NCBI RefSeq assembly: GCF_003403075.1
Contig: NZ_CP031557.1
Span: 1,674,001 to 1,738,000, forward strand
Direction of reading: 5' to 3'
DNA length: 64,000 nt
Source of the DNA: Flavobacterium psychrotrophum
GTDB taxonomy: Bacteria; Bacteroidota; Bacteroidia; Flavobacteriales; Flavobacteriaceae
The notes beneath the pieces are model-generated. The model was not told the DNA's origin. It made no database searches and worked only from the letters and a program-made list of their open reading frames with translations. A program made the translations under genes and the position numbers. Below, piece by piece: positions 1 through 9,506 of the stretch; the stretch's first letter is position 1; each line of letters opens with the position of its first letter.

Positions 1-90
1 TGTTTGGTCGCAAGAAAAAAAATGCTTGGTACCAAAGCCGCTGCCTTTCAAAAAGTTAAAGAAAACAACACAATAAAATTTAAAAAATAA
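1..90 (+). CDS. C-terminal end of an unidentified protein (cut by window start)
   Basis: Frame 1 is open from the window edge to a TAA at 88-90 and ends in a lysine-rich tail (QKVKENNTIKFKK). The codons look like ordinary coding sequence of this genome. Only 29 residues are visible, so no family can be assigned, and a second frame is open almost as far. The call is tentative. Confidence 0.3.
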   Translation, partial: CLVARKKMLGTKAAAFQKVKENNTIKFKK

Positions 91-166
91 CTGTTAACAC
101 TATCAAAAAAGGGTTTTATAACTAATGGCTTTAATTATATTTGCGGTTTCGACCCTAGACACACAC

Positions 167-1363
167 ATGAAGATTTTACGATATACACCCTTTATATTAT
201 TACTTTTATTAACGGCCTGTAAACAGGAATCAAAAGCACTGGCAGACAATACAGATGATAATGAGCCTGATACTGTACTACATATAACACCGTTAAACAC
301 AAAGTTCGCAAAGCTGAGCGACAGCTACAAAAATTCAAAAAAAACAGCCATACAGCATTTTTATAATAAGGTATGGTCTAAAGATGACCTGAGCGGTGGC
401 TTTTTAGTAGCCAAGAACGGGCAAATAATTTTTGAACATTATGGCGGCTTTGCAAACAGGAAAGAAAAGACTGAGATAACCGAAGATACCCCGCTGCACC
501 TTGCATCGGTAAGTAAGGTACTAACAGCAGCCGTGATACTTAAGCTGGTAGACCGTGGCAAACTGGATCTTGACCAGAAGGTAAACACGATTCTTCCGGA
601 ATTTCCTTATGAGGATATTTCTATAAAAATGCTGCTTAATCACCGTAGCGGACTGCCTAACTATGCTTATTTTAGTGATGACCGCGCCATTTGGGACCGG
701 TCTATGATGACCAACCAGGATGTGTTGAATTTATTGGCTGAGCATAAATTTGCGCTTTACTTTAAGCCCGATAAAAAGTTTGGTTATTGTAATACAAACT
801 ATACCATGCTGGCACTGGTAATAGAAAAGCTTACCGGCATGAACTATCGCCAGGCAATGAAAAAGGTAATTTTTGAGCCGCTGGGCATGAAGAACACTTT
901 TGTGTTTGATTATGAGAAAGACAAAGCTACGGCATCGCTGTCTTATAAAGGGAATGGCGTGTTGTATGATTATGATTTTTTAGATAACATATATGGCGAT
1001 AAGAACATCTACTCTACCCCGAGGGATATGCTTAAGTTTGACCTGGCTACCTACTCTAAAAAATTCCTGAATCCTAAACTTGTAAAGCAGGTTTTTCAGG
1101 GGTACAGTTATGAACATAAGGGTGAAAGAAATTATGGCCTTGGCATACGTATGCACGAATGGGAAACAGGTGAAAAACTGTTTTACCATAACGGATGGTG
1201 GCATGGTAACACAACATCATATGTTACGCTAAAAAAAGATACTGTTACGCTTATAGCACTTAGCAACAGGTTTTCGTATAAGCCTTATAAAATATGGAAG
1301 CTTTCTACCCAGTTTGGTAAATATCCTATAAAACCGGATAAAGGAGACGACGGCGCAGAATAA
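167..1363 (+). CDS. Serine hydrolase lipoprotein (beta-lactamase/class C PBP fold)
   Basis: This 398-residue protein belongs to the beta-lactamase-related serine hydrolases (DD-peptidase and esterase relatives). The ATG at 167 is chosen because it opens a lipoprotein signal peptide with a lipobox ending at Cys18 (LLTAC); an upstream in-frame ATG at 125 would spoil the signal. The catalytic SxxK is S114-V-S-K117, the YxN motif is Y207-C-N, and the third motif is H341-N-G in place of KTG, as is usual in the esterase/DD-peptidase-like members. It should sit on a membrane facing the periplasm. The true substrate (peptidoglycan, D-amino-acid peptide or ester) cannot be read from sequence. A terminator follows, so it appears monocistronic. 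Confidence 0.85.
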   Translation: MKILRYTPFILLLLLTACKQESKALADNTDDNEPDTVLHITPLNTKFAKLSDSYKNSKKTAIQHFYNKVWSKDDLSGGFLVAKNGQIIFEHYGGFANRKEKTEITEDTPLHLASVSKVLTAAVILKLVDRGKLDLDQKVNTILPEFPYEDISIKMLLNHRSGLPNYAYFSDDRAIWDRSMMTNQDVLNLLAEHKFALYFKPDKKFGYCNTNYTMLALVIEKLTGMNYRQAMKKVIFEPLGMKNTFVFDYEKDKATASLSYKGNGVLYDYDFLDNIYGDKNIYSTPRDMLKFDLATYSKKFLNPKLVKQVFQGYSYEHKGERNYGLGIRMHEWETGEKLFYHNGWWHGNTTSYVTLKKDTVTLIALSNRFSYKPYKIWKLSTQFGKYPIKPDKGDDGAE

Positions 1364-1384
1364 ATATAATCGTTTAAAAATTTT

Positions 1385-1426
1385 ATAACCCCACTATGCA
1401 GTATGTGTATGTGGGGTTATTTTTTT
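1385..1426 (+). terminator. Rho-independent terminator after the serine hydrolase gene
   Basis: The arms ATAACCCCAC (1385-1394) and GTGGGGTTAT (1411-1420) pair perfectly around a 16-nt loop and run into seven T residues. Confidence 0.85.
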
Positions 1427-1509
1427 GTGCGCGATAAGTCATTTTATAAATGTATTTCAGAATGTTTTGGGTTGTAAACAAAAATAGGTTGATAATTTTT
1501 TAATTCATT

Positions 1510-1542
1510 ACTCTACTAATTTAGTAGAGTTTTATATTTTTG
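1510..1542 (+). promoter_or_regulatory. Palindromic operator and -7 box upstream of the desaturase gene
   Basis: A perfect 10-bp inverted repeat with a 1-bp centre lies at 1510-1530 (arms ACTCTACTAA and TTAGTAGAGT). Four bases later comes TATTTTTG (1535-1542), a match to the Bacteroidota -7 element TAnnTTTG. A repressor bound here would cover the promoter. A related palindrome occurs at 42024-42050. The core ACTAATTTAGT fits the ACTRWWWYAGT centre of IscR/Rrf2-type sites, but the cognate regulator is unknown. Confidence 0.6.
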
Positions 1543-1563
1543 CAGTGCACACAATCAAAACAC

Positions 1564-2778
1564 ATGGAACATTATAATTACCTTGCCTTTGCCATGCCGG
1601 CATTTTTCCTTTTTGTATTTTTAGAATACAAGGCGGCACAGCGGCAAAAAAGGCCTGAATTATTTAAGTACGAAAGCTCGGTAAGTAACGTAAGCATAGG
1701 CATTGCAGAAAGGCTGCTTAACCTTTTTGTTGCAGGCGCATTCTATACCCTTTATTATTGGATATACGAGAACTTTGCCATATTTAAGATACCTAACCAT
1801 TGGGCAATATGGATAGGCCTTATCCTGGCTACAGATTTTGTATGGTACTGGTACCACCGCCTTGGGCATGAAGTAAACATATTCTGGGCAGCGCACATTG
1901 TGCATCACCACAGCGAGGAATTTAATTTTACAGCTGCTGCACGTATCACTACAATACAGGCCGTTATCCGTACAGGATTTTGGTGCTTGTTGCCGTTATT
2001 TGGGTTCCATCCAGATATGGTTATTACCATGCTTATTGTTCATGGCGCTTACTCCTTCTTTACACATACGCAAATTATAGGGCGCATTAAGTGGCTGGAG
2101 TATGTTTTTATTACGCCTTCATTACATGGCGTACACCATGCTAGCGATGAGAAATATCTTGATAAGAACTATGGCGATATGTTTGTATTTTGGGATAAAC
2201 TATTTGGTACTTTTCAGGTAGAAGAAGAAAAACCAAAGTACGGGCTTACGCACCCGCTAAAGAGTTATAGCTTTTTATGGCAGCATTTTCATTACTATTT
2301 TGAGATAGCCGAAAGTTACAGGCGTGCAAGCGGTTTTAAAAATAAGTGGAATGCTGTTTTTGGTAGCCCTGCAAATATGGACCAGGATATTCGCCCGGAA
2401 CTTGAAAAGCGTTTTTTACAAGACAGGAGCCTAAAGCTAAAAGCCCTGCGTTTTAAAGGATATCTTGCCGTGCAAATTGCACTTTCTACTTTTGTATTAA
2501 TGCTGTTTACCTTCTTTTTTGATGGCCTTACATTAGAAGATAAAGTTTTTACCCTGCTCTTTATACTTATTACACTTATAAATTGCGGTGCCTTGCTGGA
2601 GCAGCGCAAATGGATATATTACCTTGAGTATGCCCGCCTGCTCTTATTTGCTACACACATTTTATATATTGAGGGTTATCCTGAATATTCGTTTGTAGTG
2701 CTTATTATGATGGTGCTTGCCGAGAAACTTTTCTCATTAGGAAAATGGTATCAGGGATATATTCTTCAAACACGATAA
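1564..2778 (+). CDS. Sterol desaturase / fatty acid hydroxylase family membrane protein
   Basis: This 404-residue protein of the fatty acid hydroxylase superfamily is a diiron membrane oxygenase that would hydroxylate or desaturate a lipid. The His clusters HRLGH, HIVHHH and HGVHH are all present in the N-terminal two thirds and lie between hydrophobic segments. The C-terminal third adds several membrane helices, as in the longer bacterial members. The start is the ATG at 1564, about 20 nt after the -7 box; the in-frame ATG at 1540 would overlap that box. The small gene at 2783 follows within 5 nt and is probably co-transcribed. The lipid substrate is unknown. Confidence 0.85.
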   Translation: MEHYNYLAFAMPAFFLFVFLEYKAAQRQKRPELFKYESSVSNVSIGIAERLLNLFVAGAFYTLYYWIYENFAIFKIPNHWAIWIGLILATDFVWYWYHRLGHEVNIFWAAHIVHHHSEEFNFTAAARITTIQAVIRTGFWCLLPLFGFHPDMVITMLIVHGAYSFFTHTQIIGRIKWLEYVFITPSLHGVHHASDEKYLDKNYGDMFVFWDKLFGTFQVEEEKPKYGLTHPLKSYSFLWQHFHYYFEIAESYRRASGFKNKWNAVFGSPANMDQDIRPELEKRFLQDRSLKLKALRFKGYLAVQIALSTFVLMLFTFFFDGLTLEDKVFTLLFILITLINCGALLEQRKWIYYLEYARLLLFATHILYIEGYPEYSFVVLIMMVLAEKLFSLGKWYQGYILQTR

Positions 2779-2782
2779 ACCT

Positions 2783-3073
2783 ATGGATACAACTAAAATA
2801 AAACTGAAGATGCTGCGCCGCATTATGGATGCCGATGAAACACAGCTGGAACAAAAAGTACACGAAGCCTTTACAGAATTTTGTAGCGACTGTAATACAT
2901 CGCCAAATTCTGTATGTGCTAAAAATGAAATACCTAATCCTGTTTTAGCCTACAGCCGCGACGGCCAGCCATTAACAGCCACAACCCTGAAAGAAGAACT
3001 TCTTTCTATTACCGAAGATGCTAACAAGGGGTTGCCGGTACAGCACAGGTTAAATAGTATTTTCTGGCTGTAG
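2783..3073 (+). CDS. Small hypothetical protein downstream of the desaturase
   Basis: This 96-residue soluble, charged protein has no signal peptide or membrane segment. It holds three Cys in a short stretch (CSDCNTSPNSVC). I do not recognise a family. It starts 4 nt after the desaturase stop, so the two are almost certainly one transcript. Its stop is 1 nt from the stop of the convergent dioxygenase gene. Confidence 0.65.
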   Translation: MDTTKIKLKMLRRIMDADETQLEQKVHEAFTEFCSDCNTSPNSVCAKNEIPNPVLAYSRDGQPLTATTLKEELLSITEDANKGLPVQHRLNSIFWL

Positions 3074-3074
3074 C

Positions 3075-3905
3075 TTAGCCTATCTTAACCCCTGTCATGT
3101 TTAATGATCCGCCTACCATTTTATCATTAAAAAAGTTAACATTATCTGTACTATCCTGCAGGCCGAGAGTGTATAATAACGGATAGTAATGATCTGGCGT
3201 AGGGATGGCAAGCTTTGCTGCTTTATTTAACTTTTCATAGTTAATAAGCTCATCATGGCTACCATTACCTATCTTCTCTTTAAAAATGGAATTCATTTCT
3301 ATAGCCCAGTCAAAACCGTAATTGGGTTCGTTTAATTTCTTCCAGTCTACCATGCGCAGGTTGTGTACCATATTACCGCTACCTATAATCAGTACACCCT
3401 TTTTACGCAATGCTGCCAGTTGTTTTGCAAGGTCATAATGATATTGTGGTGGCTTGTTATAGTCAATACTCAACTGTAAAACCGGAATATCGGCATCGGG
3501 ATACATGTGGCGCACCACCGTCCAGGTACCATGATCTAAGCCCCAGTCGTGGTCAAGGCCAACGTTTGTTGATGTAATTAGCTTTACTGTTTCTTCAGCA
3601 AGTGACGGGCTGCCGGGAGCCGGATACTGCACATCAAACAATGCCTGCGGGAATCCGCCAAAATCGTGTATGGTTTTTGGGTTATCCATAGCAGTTACGT
3701 GAGTGCCATGCGTAAGCCAGTGTGCCGAAACTACAAGTACAGCTTTTGGTTTTTCTACCTCCTGCCCCAGCCTGTGCCAGGTACGGCTAAACTCTGTATC
3801 TTCTATACCATTCATAGGTGAGCCGTGGCCTATAAAAAGTACAGGCATTTTTATATCTTCCTGTTTAAGGTTATCTGTCCAGTTTTTAAAAGTATGTAAT
3901 GACAT
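3075..3905 (-). CDS. ygiD: 4,5-DOPA dioxygenase extradiol-like protein (YgiD/LigB family)
   Basis: The 276-residue protein matches the class III extradiol dioxygenase LigB superfamily, YgiD type, a zinc-dependent cytosolic enzyme that opens catechol rings such as L-DOPA in vitro. The conserved metal-site segments are FIGHGSPMN near residue 25, VVSAHWLTHG near 60 and GSGNMVHN near 175. Length is normal for the family. The physiological substrate in bacteria is unsettled. It is monocistronic; a palindrome and a TATATTTG -7 box (minus strand, 3985-3992) lie upstream. Confidence 0.88.
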   Translation of the reverse strand: MSLHTFKNWTDNLKQEDIKMPVLFIGHGSPMNGIEDTEFSRTWHRLGQEVEKPKAVLVVSAHWLTHGTHVTAMDNPKTIHDFGGFPQALFDVQYPAPGSPSLAEETVKLITSTNVGLDHDWGLDHGTWTVVRHMYPDADIPVLQLSIDYNKPPQYHYDLAKQLAALRKKGVLIIGSGNMVHNLRMVDWKKLNEPNYGFDWAIEMNSIFKEKIGNGSHDELINYEKLNKAAKLAIPTPDHYYPLLYTLGLQDSTDNVNFFNDKMVGGSLNMTGVKIG

Positions 3906-3973
3906 TGCTTGTAGTATTTAAATTTGATATCTACACATACAACTATTGTAAATACTTAACATGTATACACAAC

Positions 3974-3992
3974 ATTTGTATATACAAATATA
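3974..3992 (-). promoter_or_regulatory. Palindrome overlapping the dioxygenase promoter
   Basis: ATTTGTATATACAAAT (3974-3989) is a perfect 16-bp palindrome that overlaps a minus-strand -7 box TATATTTG (3985-3992). Further TTGTA and TATACA half-sites lie within 40 bp. This arrangement suits a small dimeric repressor such as a MarR or HxlR protein; none is encoded nearby, so the identity is a guess. Confidence 0.45.
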
Positions 3993-4110
3993 ATATATTT
4001 ATTCTGATAAATAGATATTTTTAAATACAGTATAACAGCGGTTTATGGTGGTTTTATACTCTGGGTTTTTAAGCAATAGTTTTTTTGCTGTACCAATCGA
4101 AGTATTTAAT

Positions 4111-4146
4111 AATAAAAATGCCGGCTTACGCTTTTGTAAGCCGGCA
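4111..4146 (-). terminator. Terminator of the TonB receptor/DUF4249 operon
   Basis: TGCCGGCTTAC (4119-4129) pairs perfectly with GTAAGCCGGCA (4136-4146). Read on the minus strand the hairpin is followed by TTTTTATTATT, placing it just past the DUF4249 stop codon. Confidence 0.8.
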
Positions 4147-4173
4147 AACAAACCCAAAACAAAATTTATGAAA

Positions 4174-4995
4174 CTACTGTATTGTATAATCTTTTGTACT
4201 AACCTCAGTAAGCCTGAAATAGCCAAAAGCAAAGTTGTTAAAATCGGTCTGGTTTACAATATTTCCGCGTACGGCAGACGGTGTTGCAGGCCATGGGCCA
4301 CCATCGGCGCCAGATGCTACAATTAATTTATTCATGTATTCATAATAGCGTTTAGAAATTCCGTAGAGCTTTATATTAACTAAGTCTCCGGGTTTTAAAT
4401 CTTCATGCGAGTAAAATTCGGGCACTATATTACCCTGGTTGCTTAGGTCATCTTCAACCTCATATACAGGGAAGGATACTCTTGGTGAGGTTACGCCAAA
4501 CAAATAATAATTTGTAGCATTAGCATCATCCTGGTAATAGTAGGTAATTTCTATTTCGTCGCCGCCCATACCACCTTCATTATCCTGTTCAATAGTATCC
4601 ATGATATCCGGAGCAGATGTTAGTGTCTCAGATGCTTTGTAAGTCTGCCCGTTAAGAATTATGGTCATTTGGTACGTTTCTCCTAATACCGGCTCGAAAT
4701 TATTACATAGGTACTCACCGGCATTGCCCGATTCCGCAAAATAAAATACTGTTCCAGTGGTATTTTTAACGGTTATTTCTGCACCGGATACCGTTGGAAA
4801 ATCGGCACTGTAGTAGCCTGTAGTGGTTGACAGCACTATCTTCTGTTCATTGCCGGGAGTACCTTTTACCCAGTCTATAGAGGCATCTATTACAAGTTGT
4901 GGCGCAGCAGTATCAAGGTCTACAGTTATTACATCTTCGCAGGAAACCATCAGGCTTCCAATAATTAGTAATGCTATTATTTGGTATATTTTCAT
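4174..4995 (-). CDS. DUF4249 lipoprotein
   Basis: This 273-residue lipoprotein has an N-terminal signal ending in a lipobox (LMVSC, Cys near residue 19). It matches DUF4249, a family found almost only in Bacteroidota and typically encoded directly after a TonB-dependent receptor, as here (32 nt after the receptor stop). The mature part is rich in beta-strand-like segments and Asp/Glu. The inferred role is an accessory surface or periplasmic lipoprotein for the receptor's substrate. No substrate can be inferred. Confidence 0.85.
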   Translation of the reverse strand: MKIYQIIALLIIGSLMVSCEDVITVDLDTAAPQLVIDASIDWVKGTPGNEQKIVLSTTTGYYSADFPTVSGAEITVKNTTGTVFYFAESGNAGEYLCNNFEPVLGETYQMTIILNGQTYKASETLTSAPDIMDTIEQDNEGGMGGDEIEITYYYQDDANATNYYLFGVTSPRVSFPVYEVEDDLSNQGNIVPEFYSHEDLKPGDLVNIKLYGISKRYYEYMNKLIVASGADGGPWPATPSAVRGNIVNQTDFNNFAFGYFRLTEVSTKDYTIQ

Positions 4996-5027
4996 TTTAT
5001 TGACTTTTAGATTATTCTACTGCATTT

Positions 5028-7403
5028 TTAAAACTTGAAATTGTATGTTACGCTGGGCATAATGCCGAATATAGACATACGTTTTGCCTCGCTTGCACCG
5101 GTATCCTGGTTTTGCCCAAAGGTGTATGAAGCTGCATTATTACGGGCATAGGCATTATAAATACTAAATACCCATTCACCTTGCCAGCCTTTAATTTTAT
5201 CGGGTTTAGGAACATATGTTGCAGAAAGATCAAGATGGTGGTAAGCCGAAAGGTTATCGTCATTTCTTGTTCCGTAGTTTGCTACTGTGATACCCTGATA
5301 TTGGTATTTACCATTAGGGAATGTAGCAGCTTGGCCACTCTGTAATGTGAATATTGCCCCGAATGACCATTTCTTGGTAAACTGGTAAGCACCTGTTAAC
5401 GAAAGGTTATGGGTTTTATCATAATTAGCCCGGTACCAGTCGCCATTATTTATGCCCTTACCCCCTGCTATGCCACCAGGTGTACGCTGTTCTGCCCTTG
5501 ATAATGTGTAAGAAAGCCAGCCTGTAAGCTTGCCTGTATTCTTTTTTAACATTAGTTCAAGCCCGTAAGCCCTGCCTTCGCCGTTAAGCATTACTCTTTC
5601 AATAGCTCTGTTCGCAATCAGGTCGGCTCCATCAATATAATCAGCTTTGTTTTTAATGGTTTTATAAAACACCTCTGTTTCAAGCGAGTATTTATCTTCA
5701 GAGAAATTCCTGAAATATCCTAATGCTACCTGATCAAGGATTTCGGGCTTAAGGTATTGATCTGTTGGCGCCCATATATCAAGTGGCGTAGCAGATGCTG
5801 TGTTTGAGATAAGGTGTATGTACTGGCTCATGCGGTTGTAGCTCGCCTTTACAGATTGGTTGTCGTTTAGCGCATAGCTAATGCCTAACCTGGGCTCAAG
5901 GTTATCAAAACCTGCAACTTTTTGATTACTGTTGTATTGCTTGGTACCTGTTGGCGTTGCCTCTTCATACACCTGAAACTCTTCGTTAAATACCACCGGT
6001 CTATTATCTGCATAAGTATTCCTTAACTCTTTACCTAACCTTAAAAAGTTACTATAACGCAACCCGTATGTCATAGATAAGTTATCGGTAATTTTATGCT
6101 GCGCACTTATATAAGCTGCGTTTTCCCAGGCATATTTTTTTTCAAGCTGTTCAGGGTTCACACTAGATGTACCTGCAATGGGCGTAATTGTACCGGGATT
6201 AAAGTTGTAATAAATAGAGTTTACACCATAATCAAGCGAAAAACTGTTAGACACATAGTGTTTAAAGTCGTACTTAAAATTATAGTTCTTAATTTCGGTA
6301 ACCGCGTTAAGCCCGGCAAACTTAATCCTGAGGTTATAATCATAATCGCTGTAAATGGCAGATGCGTTTGAGAAAAGCTTATCTGAAAAAATGTGGTTCC
6401 ATCTTACATTTAAAAAAGTGTTACCATAATCATTAACCAGGGCATCATTAAAATTCATATAGTCGTAACCGTAATAGCCGGATAGAAAAAGGTTATTATT
6501 ATCATTAAACTTATAATTAAGCTTAGCATTTAGGTCATAAAAATAAACAGAGTTGGGTTCATCAGCCAGTTTAAGAAAAAGATGCATGTAGGAGCCCCTG
6601 CCCGCCACAACAAATGAACTCTTTTCTTTTACTATAGGGCCTTCTACCAAAAGCCGGCTTGATATAAGCCCTAACCCGCCTGTGGCATGGAATTCTTTAT
6701 TGTTTCCCTCTTTTTGGTAGATGTCCAGTACTGACGATATTCTACCACCAAAATTAGCAGGTATGCCGCCTTTATATAACTTAAGGTCTTTAATAACATC
6801 TGAATTAAATACAGAGAAAAAGCCAAAAAGATGCGAGGTGTTATATATTACTGCCTCATCTAAAAGCACGAGGTTACCATCTACAGATCCGCCCCTTACA
6901 TTAAAACCGGAGGCACCCTCCTGAGCATTAGAAACACCGGGCAATTGTAATATGGATTTCAGTACATCAACTTCTCCCAGTACGGCAGGCATTTTCTTAA
7001 TTGTTGCTATCGATAATTTGTTTACACTCATCTCAGGCTTGCGGATGTTAGCCTTGCCGGAATTTGATGTAATTACAACTTCTTCCAGCTGTCGGCTGCT
7101 TTCTGTCATTGCAAAATCTTTTTTAGTATTTGCCTGTAAACTAACCTGCTCCTGTACATCTGTAAATCCCATGTAACTTATAATAACTGTATAAGTTCCC
7201 TTAGGGAGTGTAACCGAGTAAAAACCATAAGAATTTGTAGTTAGCGCCACATCGGCTTCAGGAATGTAAATACTTACACCTATCAGCGTTTCGTTATTAG
7301 ATTGATCTGCTACCGTGCCACTAAGTGTGGCTTTTTCCTGAGACCAGGCGCTAAAGCCTACTGTTAAGGCTAAAAGCAATACATAAATGATTTTCTTCTC
7401 CAT
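5028..7403 (-). CDS. TonB-dependent receptor with N-terminal carboxypeptidase-regulatory-like domain
   Basis: This 791-residue outer-membrane receptor has a signal peptide (cleavage after about residue 21, AWSQ), then a CarboxypepD_reg-like beta-sandwich (about 24-110), a plug domain (about 125-225, with NVRGG and LLDEAVIYN segments) and a 22-strand barrel ending in an aromatic FKF tail. It would take up a ligand using TonB energy. The regulatory-like domain is characteristic of Bacteroidota receptors. It forms an operon with the DUF4249 gene. The divergent LytS/LytTR genes could regulate it, an inference from position only. Confidence 0.92.
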   Translation of the reverse strand: MEKKIIYVLLLALTVGFSAWSQEKATLSGTVADQSNNETLIGVSIYIPEADVALTTNSYGFYSVTLPKGTYTVIISYMGFTDVQEQVSLQANTKKDFAMTESSRQLEEVVITSNSGKANIRKPEMSVNKLSIATIKKMPAVLGEVDVLKSILQLPGVSNAQEGASGFNVRGGSVDGNLVLLDEAVIYNTSHLFGFFSVFNSDVIKDLKLYKGGIPANFGGRISSVLDIYQKEGNNKEFHATGGLGLISSRLLVEGPIVKEKSSFVVAGRGSYMHLFLKLADEPNSVYFYDLNAKLNYKFNDNNNLFLSGYYGYDYMNFNDALVNDYGNTFLNVRWNHIFSDKLFSNASAIYSDYDYNLRIKFAGLNAVTEIKNYNFKYDFKHYVSNSFSLDYGVNSIYYNFNPGTITPIAGTSSVNPEQLEKKYAWENAAYISAQHKITDNLSMTYGLRYSNFLRLGKELRNTYADNRPVVFNEEFQVYEEATPTGTKQYNSNQKVAGFDNLEPRLGISYALNDNQSVKASYNRMSQYIHLISNTASATPLDIWAPTDQYLKPEILDQVALGYFRNFSEDKYSLETEVFYKTIKNKADYIDGADLIANRAIERVMLNGEGRAYGLELMLKKNTGKLTGWLSYTLSRAEQRTPGGIAGGKGINNGDWYRANYDKTHNLSLTGAYQFTKKWSFGAIFTLQSGQAATFPNGKYQYQGITVANYGTRNDDNLSAYHHLDLSATYVPKPDKIKGWQGEWVFSIYNAYARNNAASYTFGQNQDTGASEAKRMSIFGIMPSVTYNFKF

Positions 7404-7706
7404 ATTTAATGATTAGAATTAATATTTAAATCCGGAGCTAAACTAATTTTTTACATAACCCTTATTTTAGATACTATACCAACTTGAATGTTTACTATAT
7501 TAAAATAAGTATTGGCACTACTAAATAAATTAGCTTATGGGTTTAAAGGGATAAAAGCAATCAAACTTTTTAGCTGTTCAAATTATATCCTTTTATATAA
7601 TGTACATTTGGCAGCCAAGTTGGTAGATGCCATTTTATATTTAGTATAATAAAAATATGCTGTCGTGCTTTTTAAAATACATTTGCCCGTATAATATAAT
7701 AGCGTT
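7404..7706. promoter_or_regulatory. Divergent promoter region between TonB receptor and LytS kinase genes
   Basis: The 303-bp A+T-rich spacer holds no gene. On the plus strand two TACATTTG -7 boxes (7603-7610 and 7678-7685) precede the kinase gene, the second 21 nt before its first ATG. No clear minus-strand TAnnTTTG box for the receptor was found. Confidence 0.45.
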
Positions 7707-8753
7707 ATGATTGAAACTTTACATACACAAACAATGGATACCGATTTGGTACTCCAATTAATTACTTCAAAAAAATACCGTATATACAGGCATATAATAT
7801 TAATGATATTTAGCATCACGGTACTTTACTATAGCCCGCCAGAGTATACAGAACCAACTGAGACACATAGCCGTATTGTTTTCTTTTTTCAGATATTGCT
7901 ACTGGCATACAGCAATATGTATTTTTTTGTACCTAAATTTTTATTTAAAAAAAAATATCTAAACTATGGCGCATGTGTATTGGTAGCAATGATTATTTCA
8001 TCTCTGATTTATTGGGTTGCTTATGAGTTTTTTGAGCCTTACTTACTGCCCAGTAAAGAAGACAGCATTAACCTTTTTACATTTTCTTTTATAATATTGG
8101 TCCTTATTCTTGCATCGGCAGCAGTTAAGTTATTCCAGCAATGGATATTTGATGCGCAATTGATATACGATCTTAAACAGGCAAAAACAAGCGCTGAATT
8201 AGAACAGCTTAAAAATCAGATTAATCCTCATTTCTTGTTCAATATGTTAAATAATGCCAATGTGTTGACTAAAAAAGACCCTGATAAAGCCTCTGAGGTA
8301 TTGGTAAAACTTAGTGACCTGCTACGATACCAGCTTTACGATAGTAGCCGCGAGAAAGTATTGCTTACATCAGACATACACTTTCTCGAAGACTTTTTAA
8401 ATTTAGAAAAAGTAAGACGCGACAGTTTTCATTTCATGATATCTAAAGAAGGCAACCTGAGCGGGGTTCAAATCCCCCCCCTGCTTTTTATTACATTTGT
8501 AGAAAATGCTGTAAAACATAATAACGATGCTTCGGGTCAATCTTATGTTCATTTGTTTTTTGCTGTTGTAGATAATGAACTCTACTTTATATGCGTAAAT
8601 TCTAAACCTGCAAAAAAAGCCGTGAGTAAAGAAGGCGGACTGGGACTGGCAAACATCAAGCGAAGGCTCGAACTTTTATTTCCGTCGTCTTATATGCTTA
8701 AGATTGACGATGAAGAGGAAACTTATACTGTTACGTTAATAATAAAACTATAA
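7707..8753 (+). CDS. LytS/YehU-type sensor histidine kinase
   Basis: The 348-residue membrane kinase has four hydrophobic segments in the first 150 residues. The His_kinase domain follows, with the phosphoacceptor in NQINPHFLFNMLNN (about residue 170), an N box in VENAVKHNND and a G box in GGLGLANIKRR. It should phosphorylate the LytTR regulator encoded 4 nt downstream. The start could be the ATG at 7707 or the one at 7734 (MDTDLVLQ). The sensed signal is unknown. Confidence 0.9.
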   Translation: MIETLHTQTMDTDLVLQLITSKKYRIYRHIILMIFSITVLYYSPPEYTEPTETHSRIVFFFQILLLAYSNMYFFVPKFLFKKKYLNYGACVLVAMIISSLIYWVAYEFFEPYLLPSKEDSINLFTFSFIILVLILASAAVKLFQQWIFDAQLIYDLKQAKTSAELEQLKNQINPHFLFNMLNNANVLTKKDPDKASEVLVKLSDLLRYQLYDSSREKVLLTSDIHFLEDFLNLEKVRRDSFHFMISKEGNLSGVQIPPLLFITFVENAVKHNNDASGQSYVHLFFAVVDNELYFICVNSKPAKKAVSKEGGLGLANIKRRLELLFPSSYMLKIDDEEETYTVTLIIKL

Positions 8754-8757
8754 AAAC

Positions 8758-9480
8758 ATGACCTGTATTATTGTAGATGATGAACCACTGGCAAGAGAAG
8801 CTATACAAATGCTGGTTGAGCAATTTAGTCAACTGGAACTTATAGGCACCTTTAACGGCCCAGAAGCCGCCGGGAATTTTATTACAGATAATAAAACAGA
8901 TTTAATATTCCTGGATATACAAATGCCGGGTATAAACGGCATTGAGTTTGCCCGTGCCATATCTAAAGAAACACTGGTAATATTTACAACAGCATTTTCT
9001 GAATTTGCAACAGATAGTTATGAAGTTGATGCAATAGACTATCTTATTAAACCGGTAAAAGCAGAACGCTTTGCCAAGGCTGTAGAAAAAGCCGCTTCGT
9101 ACCAAAAGCTGCTGAATGCTGATAATAGCGCAAATAATATTCAGAATGTAACAGAAGATTATTTTTTTGTAAAAGCAGACCGTAAAATGTTTAAAGTATA
9201 TTTTAAAAATATACAATATGTAGAAGGACTTAAAGACTATGTGGTAATGCACACCGAAGGCCAAAAGGTTATTAGCGGTATGAACATAAAAACCATTTTT
9301 GACCAGTTGCCAAAAAGTATGTTTGTAAGAGTGAGCAAATCATATGTTATAAACATAAACCATGTAGATTCTGTAGATAACAATACCGTGTATATTGGAA
9401 GAGCCGAAATACCTATTGGCAATGTGTACCGCGATTTCTTTTTTGATGAATATGTAACAAAAAAAATATTAAGTAAATAA
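8758..9480 (+). CDS. LytTR-family response regulator
   Basis: This 240-residue regulator has a receiver domain (residues 1-115; acidic pair in VDDE, phosphoacceptor Asp in LIFLDIQMPG, Lys in IKPVKA) and a C-terminal LytTR DNA-binding domain (about 135-235; FVRVSKSYVININ). It is co-transcribed with the kinase. It may act on the divergent TonB receptor operon; that is inference from the arrangement. Confidence 0.93.
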   Translation: MTCIIVDDEPLAREAIQMLVEQFSQLELIGTFNGPEAAGNFITDNKTDLIFLDIQMPGINGIEFARAISKETLVIFTTAFSEFATDSYEVDAIDYLIKPVKAERFAKAVEKAASYQKLLNADNSANNIQNVTEDYFFVKADRKMFKVYFKNIQYVEGLKDYVVMHTEGQKVISGMNIKTIFDQLPKSMFVRVSKSYVININHVDSVDNNTVYIGRAEIPIGNVYRDFFFDEYVTKKILSK

Positions 9481-9506
9481 TCTCTTCAATAAAGCTACAA
9501 TATAAA

